DNA of 64,000 nucleotides from assembly GCA_963734395.1 (NCBI GenBank), contig CAVTGY010000002.1, positions 620,001-684,000 on the forward strand, written 5' to 3'. Under the pieces are notes generated by a model. The model was not told where the DNA came from. It was given only the letters and a program-made list of their open reading frames with translations, and made no database searches. Positions 1 to 9,128 of this stretch are shown piece after piece. This DNA is from Bog-756 sp963734395. Its GTDB lineage: Bacteria > Actinomycetota > Acidimicrobiia > Acidimicrobiales > RAAP-2. Made by a program: the position numbers and the translations under genes. The first letter of the stretch is position 1. Each line of letters opens with the position of its first letter.

Positions 1-726
1 CCTTCTCGACGCGGAAACCGGCGCCAACGATTCGATTCGCTGCGCCTGCTGGCCCACGCCGGGTCGCCCTGTCCTCCCATCGTGAAGCGCCAGGCGTTGG
101 AGCGGGTGGGACCCGATGTCCTGTGGGAGTTCTACGGCTCCACCGAGGGCCAGTTCACCGTGTGCTCGCCCGACGAGTGGTTGGCCCGTCCGGGCACGGT
201 GGGTCGGGCCCGTGCCGGGCGCACGCTGTCGGTCGATCCGGACGGCACCGTCTGGTGCCGTCCCCCCGGGTTCGCTCGGTTCACCTACTGGCGGGATCCG
301 GCCAAGACGGCGGCGGCGTGGAGGGACGGCTTCTTCACCGTCGGTGACCTGGGCAGGATGGACGCCGACGGCTACCTCTACCTCGACGGCCGTCGCGACG
401 ACCTGATCATCAGTGGGGGGGTCAACGTCTACCCGGCCGAGGTGGAGTCGGTGTTGAGCGAGGTGGACGGGGTCGCCGAGATCGCCGTCTTCGGACGTCA
501 CCGACGATCAGTGGGGCCAGCGGGTCTGTGCCGCGGTGGTACCGGCGGCCACAGCCCGCTCCGCAGTCGGCCGCGCCGCTGATCGAACGGCTTGCGCGCA
601 CACGCCGCGGCCCGACTGGCCGGCTACAAGCGACCCAAGCAGTACGTGATCGTCGACGCCCTGCCCCGCACCGCCACCGGCAAGGTGCAGCGCAACCTCA
701 TCCCCGGGATGGTCGAGGCCACGTGA
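1..726 (+). CDS. AMP-forming acyl-CoA synthetase, C-terminal part (5' end outside window)
   Basis: Adenylate-forming enzyme that would activate a carboxylic acid to acyl-AMP and then acyl-CoA. The reading frame is open from base 1, so the N-terminal part lies outside the window. Visible family motifs are YGSTEG (core motif A5), GDLGRMDADGYLYLDGR (A8 hinge region), a GGVNVYPAEVE segment and a C-terminal PRTATGKVQRN with the conserved catalytic lysine. The frame breaks near 495-505 (an extra base after VFG) and near 595 (an extra base in the ERL-RAHAA region), yet the protein resumes each time up to the TGA at 724-726. It is followed 61 bp later by an aldehyde dehydrogenase, so the two may act in one catabolic route. 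Substrate cannot be told. Confidence 0.8.
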
Positions 727-787
727 GCTGCGCGAACGCGCCGCACCGGCCGGTCCCCGCTCCGACACGGTGAGGGATACTGAGGGG

Positions 788-2193
788 ATGAGTCCCGCAG
801 ACGCCGGCCCCCCGATCGCCACCGTCAATCCGGTCAACGGTGAGCTGCTCCAGTCGTTCGAGCCCTACGACGCCGTCGGGGTCGAGTCCCGCCTGGCCGC
901 CGCGGCCGCCGCCGTGCCCGTGTGGGCCGCCAGCACCTTCGCCGAACGGGCTCGTCTGCTCATCACGGTGGCCGAGCTGCTCGAGGCCGAGCTGCCCGAC
1001 ATCGCCCACACGGTCACCACCGAGATGGGCAAGCCCTTCGCCCAGGCCAAGGGGGAGGTGGCCAAGTGCGCCGGCGCCTTTCGCTGGTTCGCCGAGCACG
1101 CCGAGGGGATGCTCAGCCGACCAAGAGGTGGAGGTCGACGCCTCGCTCGGGCTGATCACCTACCAACCGCTGGGCGCGGTGCTGGCCATCATGCCGTGGA
1201 ATTTCCCCCTGTGGCAGGTGATCCGATTCCTCGCCCCCGCGGTCATGGCCGGCAACGTCGGCCTGCTCAAGCATGCGCCGAGCGTGCCCCGTACCGCTCT
1301 CGTTGCTGGAGGACCTCTTCCGGCGGGCCGGTGCTCCCGACGGCGTCTTCCAGACCCTGCTGATCGGGACCGATCAGGTGCCCTCCGTCATCGCCGACCG
1401 CCGGGTGGCCGCGGTGACCCTGACCGGCAGCGTCGGGGCCGGGCGCGCGGTGGCGGCCCAGGCCGGGGCGGTGGGAAAGAAGATCGTGCTCGAGCTCGGC
1501 GGGAGCGATCCATTCATCGTGCTTCCCTCGGCCGATCTCGAACGGGCGATCGCCGTGGGCGTGCAGGCGCGGGTCCAGAACGCCGGCCAGTCGTGCATCG
1601 CCGCCAAGCGGTTCATCGTCCACCACGATGTGGCCGAGGCCTTCACCGAGGGGTTCGTGGCCGGCATGGATGCGCTGTCGGTTGGCGATCCCTTCGACCC
1701 GGCCACCGAGGTCGGGCCGCTGGTCACCGCCGCCGCACGGGACACCATCGACGCCCAGGTGGAGGACGCCCGGAGCCACGGCGCCACCATCCTGTGCGGA
1801 GGCCGGCGGGTGGTGGGGCCCGGTGGCCCGGCCCGGCCCGGCTTCTTCTACCGGCCGACGGTGGTCACCGACATCACCCCGGCCATGCGGGTGGCCACCG
1901 AAGAGGTGTTCGGACCGGTGGCACTGCTCTATGTGGTCGGGGACGCCGACGAGGCGTTGGAGCTGGCCAACGCCACCGAGTTCGGGCTGGGCTCGAGCGT
2001 GTGGACCAACGATCCCGACGAGCAGCAGCGATTCGTCGTCGGGCTGCAGGCCGGCCAGGTCTTCGTCAACGGCATGGTGGTCTCCATGTCCCCGCTGCCG
2101 TTCGGCGGGATCAAGAGCTCGGGGATCGGGCGCGAGCTCGGCCGGCAGGGCCTGCACGAGTTCTGCAACATCAAGTCGGTGTGGATCGCCTGA
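788..2193 (+). CDS. NAD(P)-dependent aldehyde dehydrogenase (succinate-semialdehyde type)
   Basis: Oxidises an aldehyde to the carboxylate. The ATG at 788 gives MSPADAGPPIATVNPV; the length of about 468 residues matches the family. Motifs: MPWNFPLWQV near residue 135, the catalytic glutamate in LELGGSDPFIV, the catalytic cysteine in NAGQSCIAAKRF, EEVFGPV and the C-terminal PFGGIKSSGIGRELG. The best match is the NAD-dependent succinate-semialdehyde dehydrogenase branch, as judged from GQSC and the short C-terminus. Frame breaks lie near 1121 (extra c) and near 1291 (extra g). The stop TGA overlaps the ATG of the cysteine desulfurase gene by one base, so the two are probably co-transcribed. The physiological substrate is uncertain. 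Confidence 0.88.
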
Positions 2194-3382
2194 TGCCGTC
2201 GATGATCCCGCCGAACGGTGCAGGCCACCGGGCCTATCTCGACCACGCGGCCACCACCCCGATGCGCCCCGAGGCGATCGAGGCCATGCTGCCGTACCTG
2301 ACCGGTCACTTCGGCAACCCGTCGGGGAGCCACCACGAGTCCCGGGGCGCCCGGATGGCCGTCGACGACGCCCGTGACCAGATCGCCGCCCTGCTCGGCG
2401 CCGATCTCGGCGAGGTGGTGTTCACCGCCGGCGGGACCGAAGCCGACAACCTGGCCGTCACCGGGACCTGGGAGGCCATGGCCGCCACCCCGGACCCGCC
2501 GGGCGCCCTGGTGTGCACGGCCATGGAGCACCACGCGGTGCTGAACACCTGCCGGGCCCTGGCCCGGCGGACCGGGGCCGAGCTCCGTGAGGTGCGCACC
2601 GGCAAGGACGGGATCATCGATCTCGACCCTCGCCGAGGCCTGCACCGGCGAGGTGGGCCTGGTGTCGGTGATGGCGGTGAACAACGAGATCGGGACGGTG
2701 CAGCCCATCGAGGCGGTGGCATCGGTGGTCCGCTCGGGTCTCCCCGGGCGCGTGCTGCACACCGACGCCGTCCAGGCCGTCCCGTGGCTCGACGTCGGCC
2801 CGGTCACCGCCGGCGGCCGACCTGGTGGCGGTCAGCGCCCACAAGTTCGGCGGGCCCAAGGGGGTGGGCGCCCTGGTGGTCCGCGCACGGCACCCGGCTG
2901 CGCCCGGTGATCCACGGCGGCGGACAGGAGCGGGAGCGCCGGAGCGGCACCCACAACGTGGCCGGCATCGTGGCCATGGCCGCCGCCCTGTCGGCCACCG
3001 GTGTCCGAGCGGCAGGAGACAGTCGAGCGGGCTACCGCCCGGCGGGACCGGTTGGGTGACGGCCTGCTGGCCACGGTGGCCGGCACCGCCGAGACCGGGC
3101 TCCGCGAGGACAAGGTGGCCGGCCACCTGCACCTGCGGTTCGCCGGCGTGGAGAGCGAGGCCCTGGTGGTCCTGCTCGACCAGGCCGGCGTGGCCGTGTC
3201 GGCCGGGGCGGCCTGCTCCAGTGGGGCCGTCGAGGTCAGCCATGTGCTGGTGTCGATGGGCCTCGGGCACCGACGAGGCGGCCAGCGGGATCCGGTTCTC
3301 GCTGGGCTCGACCACCACCGACGCAGACATCGACCACGCCCTGGCCGTCGTGCCGGGTGCGGTCGCCCAGCTGCGAGACTGA
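2193..3382 (+). CDS. Cysteine desulfurase (IscS/NifS family)
   Basis: PLP enzyme that takes sulfur from L-cysteine and passes it as persulfide, here most likely to MnmA, encoded 5 bp downstream. Features: YLDHAATTPMRPEA start, FTAGGTEADNLA, EHHAVLNT with the cofactor-stacking histidine, SAHKFGGPKG with the PLP lysine, and GAACSSGAVEVSH with the catalytic cysteine. Length is about 395 residues, normal for class I. At least five frame breaks (about 2632, 2815, 2887, 2999, 3271); at the last three the family spacing is restored by removing exactly one base. The start overlaps the upstream stop. The functional link to tRNA thiolation comes from gene order. Confidence 0.9.
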
Positions 3383-3386
3383 GGCC

Positions 3387-4524
3387 ATGCGTGTGCTGGT
3401 GGCCATGTCCGGCGGTGTCGACTCGTCGGTGGCCGCCGCCCTCGTGGCCGAGGAGCTCGGCCGCCGACCAGGTGGTGGGGGCCACCCTCAAGCTGTGGGG
3501 CGGCACCTCGGACTCGGGCTGCTGCTCGGTGGCCGACGTCGAGGACGCCCGGCGGGTGGCCGATCAGCTGGGACTGGTCCATCACGTCTTCAACTTCGCC
3601 GCCGAGTTCGAGGAGCGGGTGGTCGACCCCTATGTCCGCGGCCATGCCGAGGGACGACCCCCAACCCGTGCATCGAGTGCAACCGGCACCTCAAGTTCGA
3701 CCGGCTGCTCGAGCGGGCCCGAGCCCTGGGCTTCGACGCGGTGGCCACCGGGCACCACGCCCGGCGTGAACACACGCGCGGTCGGTGGTTCCGACTGTGC
3801 CGGGGGGCGGACCCGGCGAAGGACCAGTCCTACGTGCTGGCCATGCTGGGACAGGACCAGCTGGCCCGCACCCTGTTCCCGGTGGGCGAGATGACCAAGG
3901 CCGAGGTGCGCGACGAGGCCGCTCGGCTCGGCCTGCGCACCGCGGCCAAGCCGGACAGCCAGGATGTCTGCTTCATCCGCTCCGACGAGGGCCGCCAGGG
4001 GTTCCTCGGCGACCGACTGGCGCTCCACGCCGGCCGGCTGGTCGATCACCGACACCGGCGAGGACCTCGGCGCGGTGGACGCCGTGGAGCTGGTGACGGT
4101 GGGCCAGCGGCGGGGCATGGGCCACGGCCCCGACGGGCGCCGGCGGTTCGTGACCGCGGTCGACGTGCCCGCCCGGCGGGTCTCGCTCGGCTCACCCGAG
4201 GCCGCCCACGCCGACCGGGTCGAGCTCCACACGGTGACCTGGGTCGACGGGCCCGCATCGGTAGGGGGCCGAACCTTCACCCGGTCGGGGCGCCGTCGGC
4301 CATCGCCCAGTGCAGTGCCCACGGCCGACCGGTGCCGTGCACGGTGCACCCGGCCGAGGACGGGTTGTCGGTGACCTTCACCACGCCCGCAGCGGCGCAT
4401 CGCACCGGGCCAGACCGTCGCTCTCTACGACCCGGACCACCCCGACGCGGTCATCGGCTCGGGCATCGCCGGTGAGCCGGGGAGAAGGTCGGCGGGTGGT
4501 CGGGACCCGCCGCCAACCGGATGA
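3387..4524 (+). CDS. mnmA: tRNA-specific 2-thiouridylase MnmA
   Basis: Thiolates U34 of Lys, Glu and Gln tRNAs, using ATP and sulfur from the desulfurase encoded just upstream. The ATG at 3387 opens MRVLVAMSGGVDSSVAAA, the PP-loop. Further family marks are TPNPCIECNRHLKFD with the first catalytic cysteine, DAVATGHHAR, KDQSYVLAMLGQDQL, KPDSQDVCFI with the second cysteine, and VTVGQRRGMG. The C-terminal beta-barrel ends in VALYDPDHPDAVIGSGIAG. Frame breaks occur near 3462, 3650, 4047, 4280 and 4390; the one near 3650 looks like a lost base rather than a gained one. The TGA at 4522-4524 overlaps the ligA ATG at 4521. Confidence 0.9.
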
Positions 4525-6624
4525 GCGCGTTCGATCCGGTGGCCCGGGCCGAGGAGCTGCGGGTCCTCATCGCCCACCACAACGACCGCTACCACCGCCT
4601 CGACGACCCGGAGATCACCGACGCCGAGTTCGACGCTCTGGTGCGCGAGCTGTCCGGCCATCGAAGCCGACCATCCCGACCTGGTGGTGCCGGACTCACC
4701 CACCGCGGCGGTGGGGGCCGCGCCCTCGGCGCTGTTCGCGCCGGTGGTCCACCGGGTCCCGATGATGAGCCTCGACAACGCGTTCAGCCCCGAGGAGCTG
4801 CAGGCGCTGGGCCGATCGCTTGGCCAAGCAGATCCCCGCCGACACCGCCTTCGTCTGCGAGCTCAAGATCGACGGTCTGGCCATCTCCCTCACCTATCGG
4901 GACGGGCGCTTCGTGCAGGCCGCCACCCGCGGTGACGGGCGCACCGGCGAGGACGTGACCGCCAACGTGGCCACCATCGCCGACATCCCCGACGACCTGC
5001 GAGAACGCCGTCGGCGCTGCCGCCGATGGTGATCGAGGTGCGGGGCGAGGTCTACATGCCGATCTCGGCGTTCGAAGAGCTCAACCGGCGCCAGGCCGAG
5101 GCCGGAGAGCGGCTGTTCGTCAATCCGCGGAACTCGGCCGCCGGATCGCTGCGCCAGAAGGACTCGTCGATCACCGCGTCGCGCTCTCTGTCGTTCTGGG
5201 CCTACCAGGTGGGCGAGCTCGAGCTAGCGGCGCAGACCGCAGCCGCCGGGCGCGAGGCCGACGGCGCGCCCGGCGACCTGGCCCCCACCCATTCGGGCAC
5301 GTTGGCCTGGCTGGACCGGGCCGGGTTCCCGGTCAATCCGGAACGGCAGCTGGTCCACGGCCTCGACGAGGCCCTGGCCTTCTGCCGCCGGTGGGAGGAG
5401 CACCGTCACGAGCTCGACTACGAGATCGACGGCGTGGTGGTCAAGGTCGACGACCTGGCCCTGCAGCGACAGCTCGGCGCCACCTCCCGCGCTCCTCGGT
5501 GGGCCATCGCCTACAAGTTTCCGCCGGAGGAGCGGACCACCCAGCTGCAACGCATCGAGGTCTCCATCGGCCGAACCGGCAAGGCCACGCCGTTCGCGGT
5601 GCTGGAGCCGGTGTTCGTCGGAGGCTCCACGGTCTCGTTGGCCACCCTCCACAACGAGGACCAGGTGCGGGCAAAGGACGTGCGGCCCGGGGACACGGTG
5701 GTGGTGCGCAAGGCGGGCGACGTGATCCCCGAGGTGGTCGGGCCGGTGCTCGGCTCCGCCAACCGCCGGCGTCGACCGCGGTGGAAGTTCCCGACCGTGT
5801 GCCCCAGCTGTGGCGCACCACTGGTGCGGCTCCCGGGCGAGAGCGACACCTTCTGCACCAATCTCGACTGTCCGGCCAGCAGCGGGTGCAGCGCATCGCC
5901 CACTTCGCCTCGCGTTCGGCCATGGACATCGAAGGGCTCGGCGAGCAGCGGGTACAGCTGCTGGTCGATCGCCAACTGCTCGACGACGTGGCCGACCTGT
6001 ACTCGTTCACCGCCGAGACCTTCGACGGCGTGGAGGGATTCGCCGAGCTGTCCATCGCCAACCTGCTCGCCGCCATCGACGAGTCGCGGGGCCGCCCGCT
6101 GCATCGGGTGCTGATCGGCCTGGGCATCCGCCACCTCGGCCAGGTCGGCTCCATCGCCCTGGCCCGGGCGCTTGCCGAGCATCGACGCGATCGTGTCGGC
6201 CGACGAGGAGAGCCTGGCGGCGGTCGACGGGGTCGGCCCGGTCATCGCCGCCAGCGTGGTCCGCTGGTTCGCCTCGGATGTCAACCGCTCGGTGGTCGAG
6301 CGGCTGCGGTCGTCCGGGGTCAACCTGGTCGAGCCGGGCGGCGGCCCGGCGGGAGCGACCGGCGCTCTCGCACAGACCCTGGTGGGAAAGTCGGTGGTGG
6401 TCTCGGGCACCCTCGAGGGCTTCACCCGTGAGGAGGCCGAAGCGGCCATCCTGGCCCGTGGCGGCAAGTCGCCGGGCTCGGTGTCCAAGAAGACCTTTGC
6501 CCTGGTGGTCGGCGATTCCCCGGGCGCCTCCAAGATGGACAAGGCAGAGCAACTCGGAGTTGCAATTATCGACGGGGACGGCTTCAAAGCCCTGCTCGAG
6601 AGCGGTGAACTGGCCGCACCTTGA
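4521..6624 (+). CDS. ligA: NAD+-dependent DNA ligase LigA
   Basis: Seals nicks in DNA using NAD+; essential for replication and repair. Domain order: Ia domain with ELRVLIAHHNDRYH, adenylation domain with catalytic lysine in CELKIDGLAISL (about residue 115) and DYEIDGVVVKVD, OB fold with SIGRTGKATPFAVLEP and TLHNEDQV, zinc finger CPSCGAPL followed by two cysteines, helix-hairpin-helix part (FAELSIANLLAAI, GVGPVIAASVV), and a BRCT domain beginning GKSVVVSGTLEGFTREEA. About 695 residues in total, as usual. Frame breaks near 4660, 4810, 5010, 5880 and 6178. The stop codon at 6622-6624 lies inside the -35 box of the promoter of the next gene. Confidence 0.94.
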
Positions 6625-6649
6625 TTTGGTTTTTACTGCCCGGTAAGGT
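6621..6649 (+). promoter_or_regulatory. Promoter of secreted-protein gene 1 (copy 1)
   Basis: TTGATT at 6621-6626, a 17-base spacer, then TAAGGT at 6644-6649, fitting a sigma-70-like promoter with an actinobacterial TAnnnT -10 box. Exactly the same two boxes and the same spacer occur at 7836-7864 before the second paralogue, while the spacer bases differ in places. That conservation is the main evidence. Transcription would start near 6656, leaving a leader of about 210 nt. Confidence 0.6.
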
Positions 6650-6655
6650 GCCGAA

Positions 6656-6867
6656 GTACCGAGCAACGGCACGGGCACGGGGAACGGCAAAGTGCTCCGT
6701 GTCGAGGTGAGGTGGAGTGGCGCCGGTTGCATGGGCGTTTACACAGGGGGGAACCTGTGTGTTGGGCCGTATTGTGTGCGCGTGCACCGCATCCGGCGTG
6801 TTGGCCATGTTGGGGGCACCCGTCGCCCGACTCACCTCCGTGGAGACACGGGAGAAAAGGAGCCCAG
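6656..6867 (+). promoter_or_regulatory. Conserved long 5' leader, copy 1 (possible structured RNA)
   Basis: This untranslated stretch matches 7871-8100 over most of its length, from just after the -10 box to the ribosome-binding site. Visible structure: CACAGG and CCTGTG pair around GGGGAA near 6740-6758, and CCGTG-GAGA-CACGG near 6838-6852 forms a 5-bp stem with a GNRA-type loop directly before the binding site GGAGAAAAGGAG. The second stem is identical in the other copy. Strings such as GGGGGAACC and CACCTCCGT loosely recall the ydaO (c-di-AMP) riboswitch, but I cannot confirm that. A leader this long and this conserved suggests post-transcriptional control. Confidence 0.5.
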
Positions 6868-7611
6868 ATGATCCGCAAACTGCTTTTGATCGCCGCCGCA
6901 GTGGCCATGCCTGTCGGCATCATCACCGCCACGGCGTCCACCGCTTCGGCGAAGAGCGTCGAGGACATGACCGGCGCCCCGGCCACCGCGTCGTGCAACC
7001 ACCAGTGGTGGGTTGATTGACCTTCAAGCACGCCCCTCGGCCTTGCTGCGTGGGAGCTACGCGTTCCCGACCAAGAACAAGGGGAACGAGGATCATAGTC
7101 ACAGGCGTCACCTTGAGCTGCACCTCCTCGGCCGTCCCCCAGGGGGCGTTCACCGGCACCTTGTCCGGGAAGATCAAGACCACCAATCGTCGGCTGACAC
7201 CCCCACGGAGGAGTACTCCTGCACCGTCGCTGTCCGGAGTCGACTCCAGGTACCGGGCGCGACCCTGAGCCGGTACCTTGAAGATCAAGTGGGCAGCGCC
7301 CGCCGGTGTGAAGTTCAGTGAGAAGAAGTCAACGGTCATCGTCTACCTCGGTCGCCGGTGGCGCCAATGAAGCCGGCGACGGGACCTTTACCATTCCGGG
7401 CGTTCCGGGTACCGGTTCCATCAGTGGCGGGTTCACCGGCACCGACGGGGCGCCTCGAGCACCTCGACGTACCGCGACTGCCGAGACGGAGGCCGACCTT
7501 TGCCGCCTGAGTGTCTCACTCGGCCGGCGGCCTAAGTCATCGATTCGCATCTGGGCAGCGGCAACGTCAAGCTTGCAGTAACCGTCGGTCATTGTCCGAG
7601 TGATTCGGTAA
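6868..7611 (+). CDS. Predicted secreted protein, paralogue 1, unknown function
   Basis: The ATG at 6868 follows a strong binding site (GGAGAAAAGGAG). The N-terminus is a clear signal peptide: MIRK, hydrophobic LLLIAAAVAMPVGIITATA, then STASA-KS as a likely cleavage site. The mature part is Gly/Ser/Thr-rich with spaced cysteines (VTLSCTSS, EYSCTVAV) and segments such as GAFTGTLSGKIKT and PGVPGTGSISGGFTGTDG, suggesting an extracellular beta-rich fold. No known domain recognised. At least five frame breaks obscure the sequence (near 6990, 7100, 7180, 7330, 7450); the end is placed by the terminator hairpin beginning at 7618. The next gene is a related secreted protein with the same promoter and leader. 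Confidence 0.55.
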
Positions 7612-7617
7612 CGCCTA

Positions 7618-7649
7618 CTCGAGGGCGGGGCTCCGGCCCCGCCCTCGAG
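7618..7649 (+). terminator. Hairpin terminator after secreted-protein gene 1
   Basis: Perfect inverted repeat: CTCGAGGGCGGGGC (7618-7631), loop TCCG, GCCCCGCCCTCGAG (7636-7649), a 14-bp GC-rich stem. There is no U tract, as is common for actinobacterial terminators. Nearly the same hairpin follows the paralogue at 8980-9013. Confidence 0.75.
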
Positions 7650-7835
7650 TGGGCCGCTCGGTAGGCGAGGCGGCCCCTCCGTGCGCTCTCGTCGGAGCCG
7701 CCGTCCAGGTTGGTCTCCGGGGGCGGGCGGCCGTTCCTGATCCGGCGGGGGGGATCCCAGGGCTGACCGGCAGGTCTGTACCTACGGAGCGATCGAGCTG
7801 GTCAGACGGTCGATTTTGCCTTGGCCGACCGGACC

Positions 7836-7864
7836 TTGATTTGCACCTTACTGACCGGTAAGGT
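7836..7864 (+). promoter_or_regulatory. Promoter of secreted-protein gene 2 (copy 2)
   Basis: TTGATT at 7836-7841, a 17-base spacer, TAAGGT at 7859-7864: the same elements and spacing as at 6621-6649. The spacer contains CTTACTGACCGGTAAG, a short inverted repeat overlapping the -10 box; copy 1 keeps TTAC and GTAA in the same places, so a repressor site is possible. A start near 7871 would give a leader of about 230 nt. Confidence 0.6.
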
Positions 7865-7870
7865 GCTCAG

Positions 7871-8100
7871 TACCGAGCGACGGCACGTGCACGGGGGACG
7901 GGATCCGCGACTAAGTGCTCCATGTCGACGTGAGGTGAGTGGCGCCAGCTGCATGGGCGTTCACGTAGGGGGGCATCCGGTCCCACGGAGGCCATCTTGT
8001 GTGCGCGTGCACCGCATCCGGCGTGATTGCCAATTGCATGTTGGGGGCACCTCGCCCGACTCAGGTCCGTGGAGACACGGGAGAAAAAGGAGCAGCACAT
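7871..8100 (+). promoter_or_regulatory. Conserved long 5' leader, copy 2
   Basis: Second copy of the leader described at 6656-6867. Well-kept blocks include GTGTGCGCGTGCACCGCATC, the string TTGGGGGCACC, and the terminal CCGTG-GAGA-CACGG stem followed by GGAGAAAAAGGAG. The middle differs: AGGGGGGCATCC replaces AGGGGGGAACC and about 18 bases are added, so the copies have drifted while the 3' hairpin and ends stayed the same. That pattern favours selected structure at the 3' part. Confidence 0.5.
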
Positions 8101-8969
8101 ATGATTCGCAGAATGGCTTGTGATCGCCGCAGCGATCGCCATACCGGTGTCCACCCTCACTGCGCTGGGAGCGGTTGTGGGAACAAGCGTCGCCGGCGCC
8201 AAGACACCCTGTCGTAGCCACCATCAGCTGCCAGCCAGTGGCAACATCGAGTTCGCCACGGCTCCGGTCGGAGGCTCGGGCTTGGCGGATTGAGCGTCAA
8301 CGGGAACTTTGGTGCGGCAGCAAAGACTGGACACCGACGTCACCACCATCAATTCGACCGGTGCCGGGTGCCAGGCGACCCCCACGATCCAGGACATCAC
8401 CAACAAGACCACCAAGTGCGACGTCCCGGTGACGCCCACGACGGCTACGATCGACGGTTTTCCGGCCGACCGAGCCGTTTGCGACACCTCCGGGGTGCGC
8501 GCCAACGGCCGTTCCTCCGAAGTTCAAGTTGAAGGGCTACTACTACGGCCTGGCCTGGGACTACGCCACCGGCGCGTCGAGCAGTCTCGCCACTGCCCTC
8601 AAGAAAGGCATCGACGTCACGGACAATGGGGTCACGTTGACCCTGTTGGTCACGCCCACTTCGGTGACCACGGTCCTTCCGGGTGCCGACAACGCCTGTG
8701 GCGCCGGACGCCGGCTTCCAGGTGAGTGGCAACATCAAGAAGGAGGCCGTCGGCGCCGGGCCCCAACTACACCTTCTTGGTCTGCCTGTCGACGGACACC
8801 GGATCCGAGCGACCCGGCAGCTTCGTGACCGACATTGCCACGATGGTCCTCTCTCCCTCGTCGAGCCTGAGCACCGCGATCGAGACCGCCACCATCGATC
8901 CTTCGTTCAGCGTTCTCGACATCAACGCCGACCTGACCGAGCCGGTCCGGCCCTGCGGGTACGGGCTGA
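8101..8969 (+). CDS. Predicted secreted protein, paralogue 2, unknown function
   Basis: The ATG at 8101 comes right after the leader and binding site. Joined across a break near 8117, the N-terminus reads MIRRMA then LVIAAAIAIPVSTLTALG and GAVVGTSVAGA-KT, a signal peptide like that of paralogue 1. The mature part has spaced cysteines (TISCQ, TGAGCQAT, TTKCDVPV, RAVCDTSG, NACVAPD, FLVCLSTD), a YYYGLAWDY segment and many Thr/Ser. I recognise no family. Breaks near 8117, 8215, 8300, 8515, 8700 and 8760. The stop at 8967-8969 is a proposal, supported only by the hairpin that starts 11 nt later. About 290 residues, somewhat longer than paralogue 1. Confidence 0.5.
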
Positions 8970-8979
8970 CAATCCAGTT

Positions 8980-9013
8980 CGACGAGGGCGGGGCTTCGGC
9001 CCCGCCCTCGTCG
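8980..9013 (+). terminator. Hairpin terminator after secreted-protein gene 2
   Basis: Perfect inverted repeat: CGACGAGGGCGGGGC (8980-8994), loop TTCG, GCCCCGCCCTCGTCG (8999-9013), a 15-bp stem closed by a stable UUCG loop. Its core is the same as the hairpin at 7618-7649. Confidence 0.75.
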
Positions 9014-9128
9014 CGTGTACCGGTCGGTCGGCGTTGCGGTTCGGCTGGGCCGCCCGCGTCGCTCTCGCACCGCTGTCTCGACCCTCCACCGCTCGGCTCC
9101 GCCCGCTGGGTAGCCTGGAGCGACGATC

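Noticed and set aside
840..3059. 739-residue open frame on the plus strand
   Set aside because: It joins out-of-frame parts of the aldehyde dehydrogenase and the desulfurase; only short pieces match families, so it is an artefact of frame breaks.
6656..8100. Calling the leaders a proven c-di-AMP riboswitch
   Set aside because: Likeness is limited to short strings (GGGGGAACC in copy 1 only, CACCTC); the core pairing could not be drawn with confidence, and copy 2 differs at one key string.
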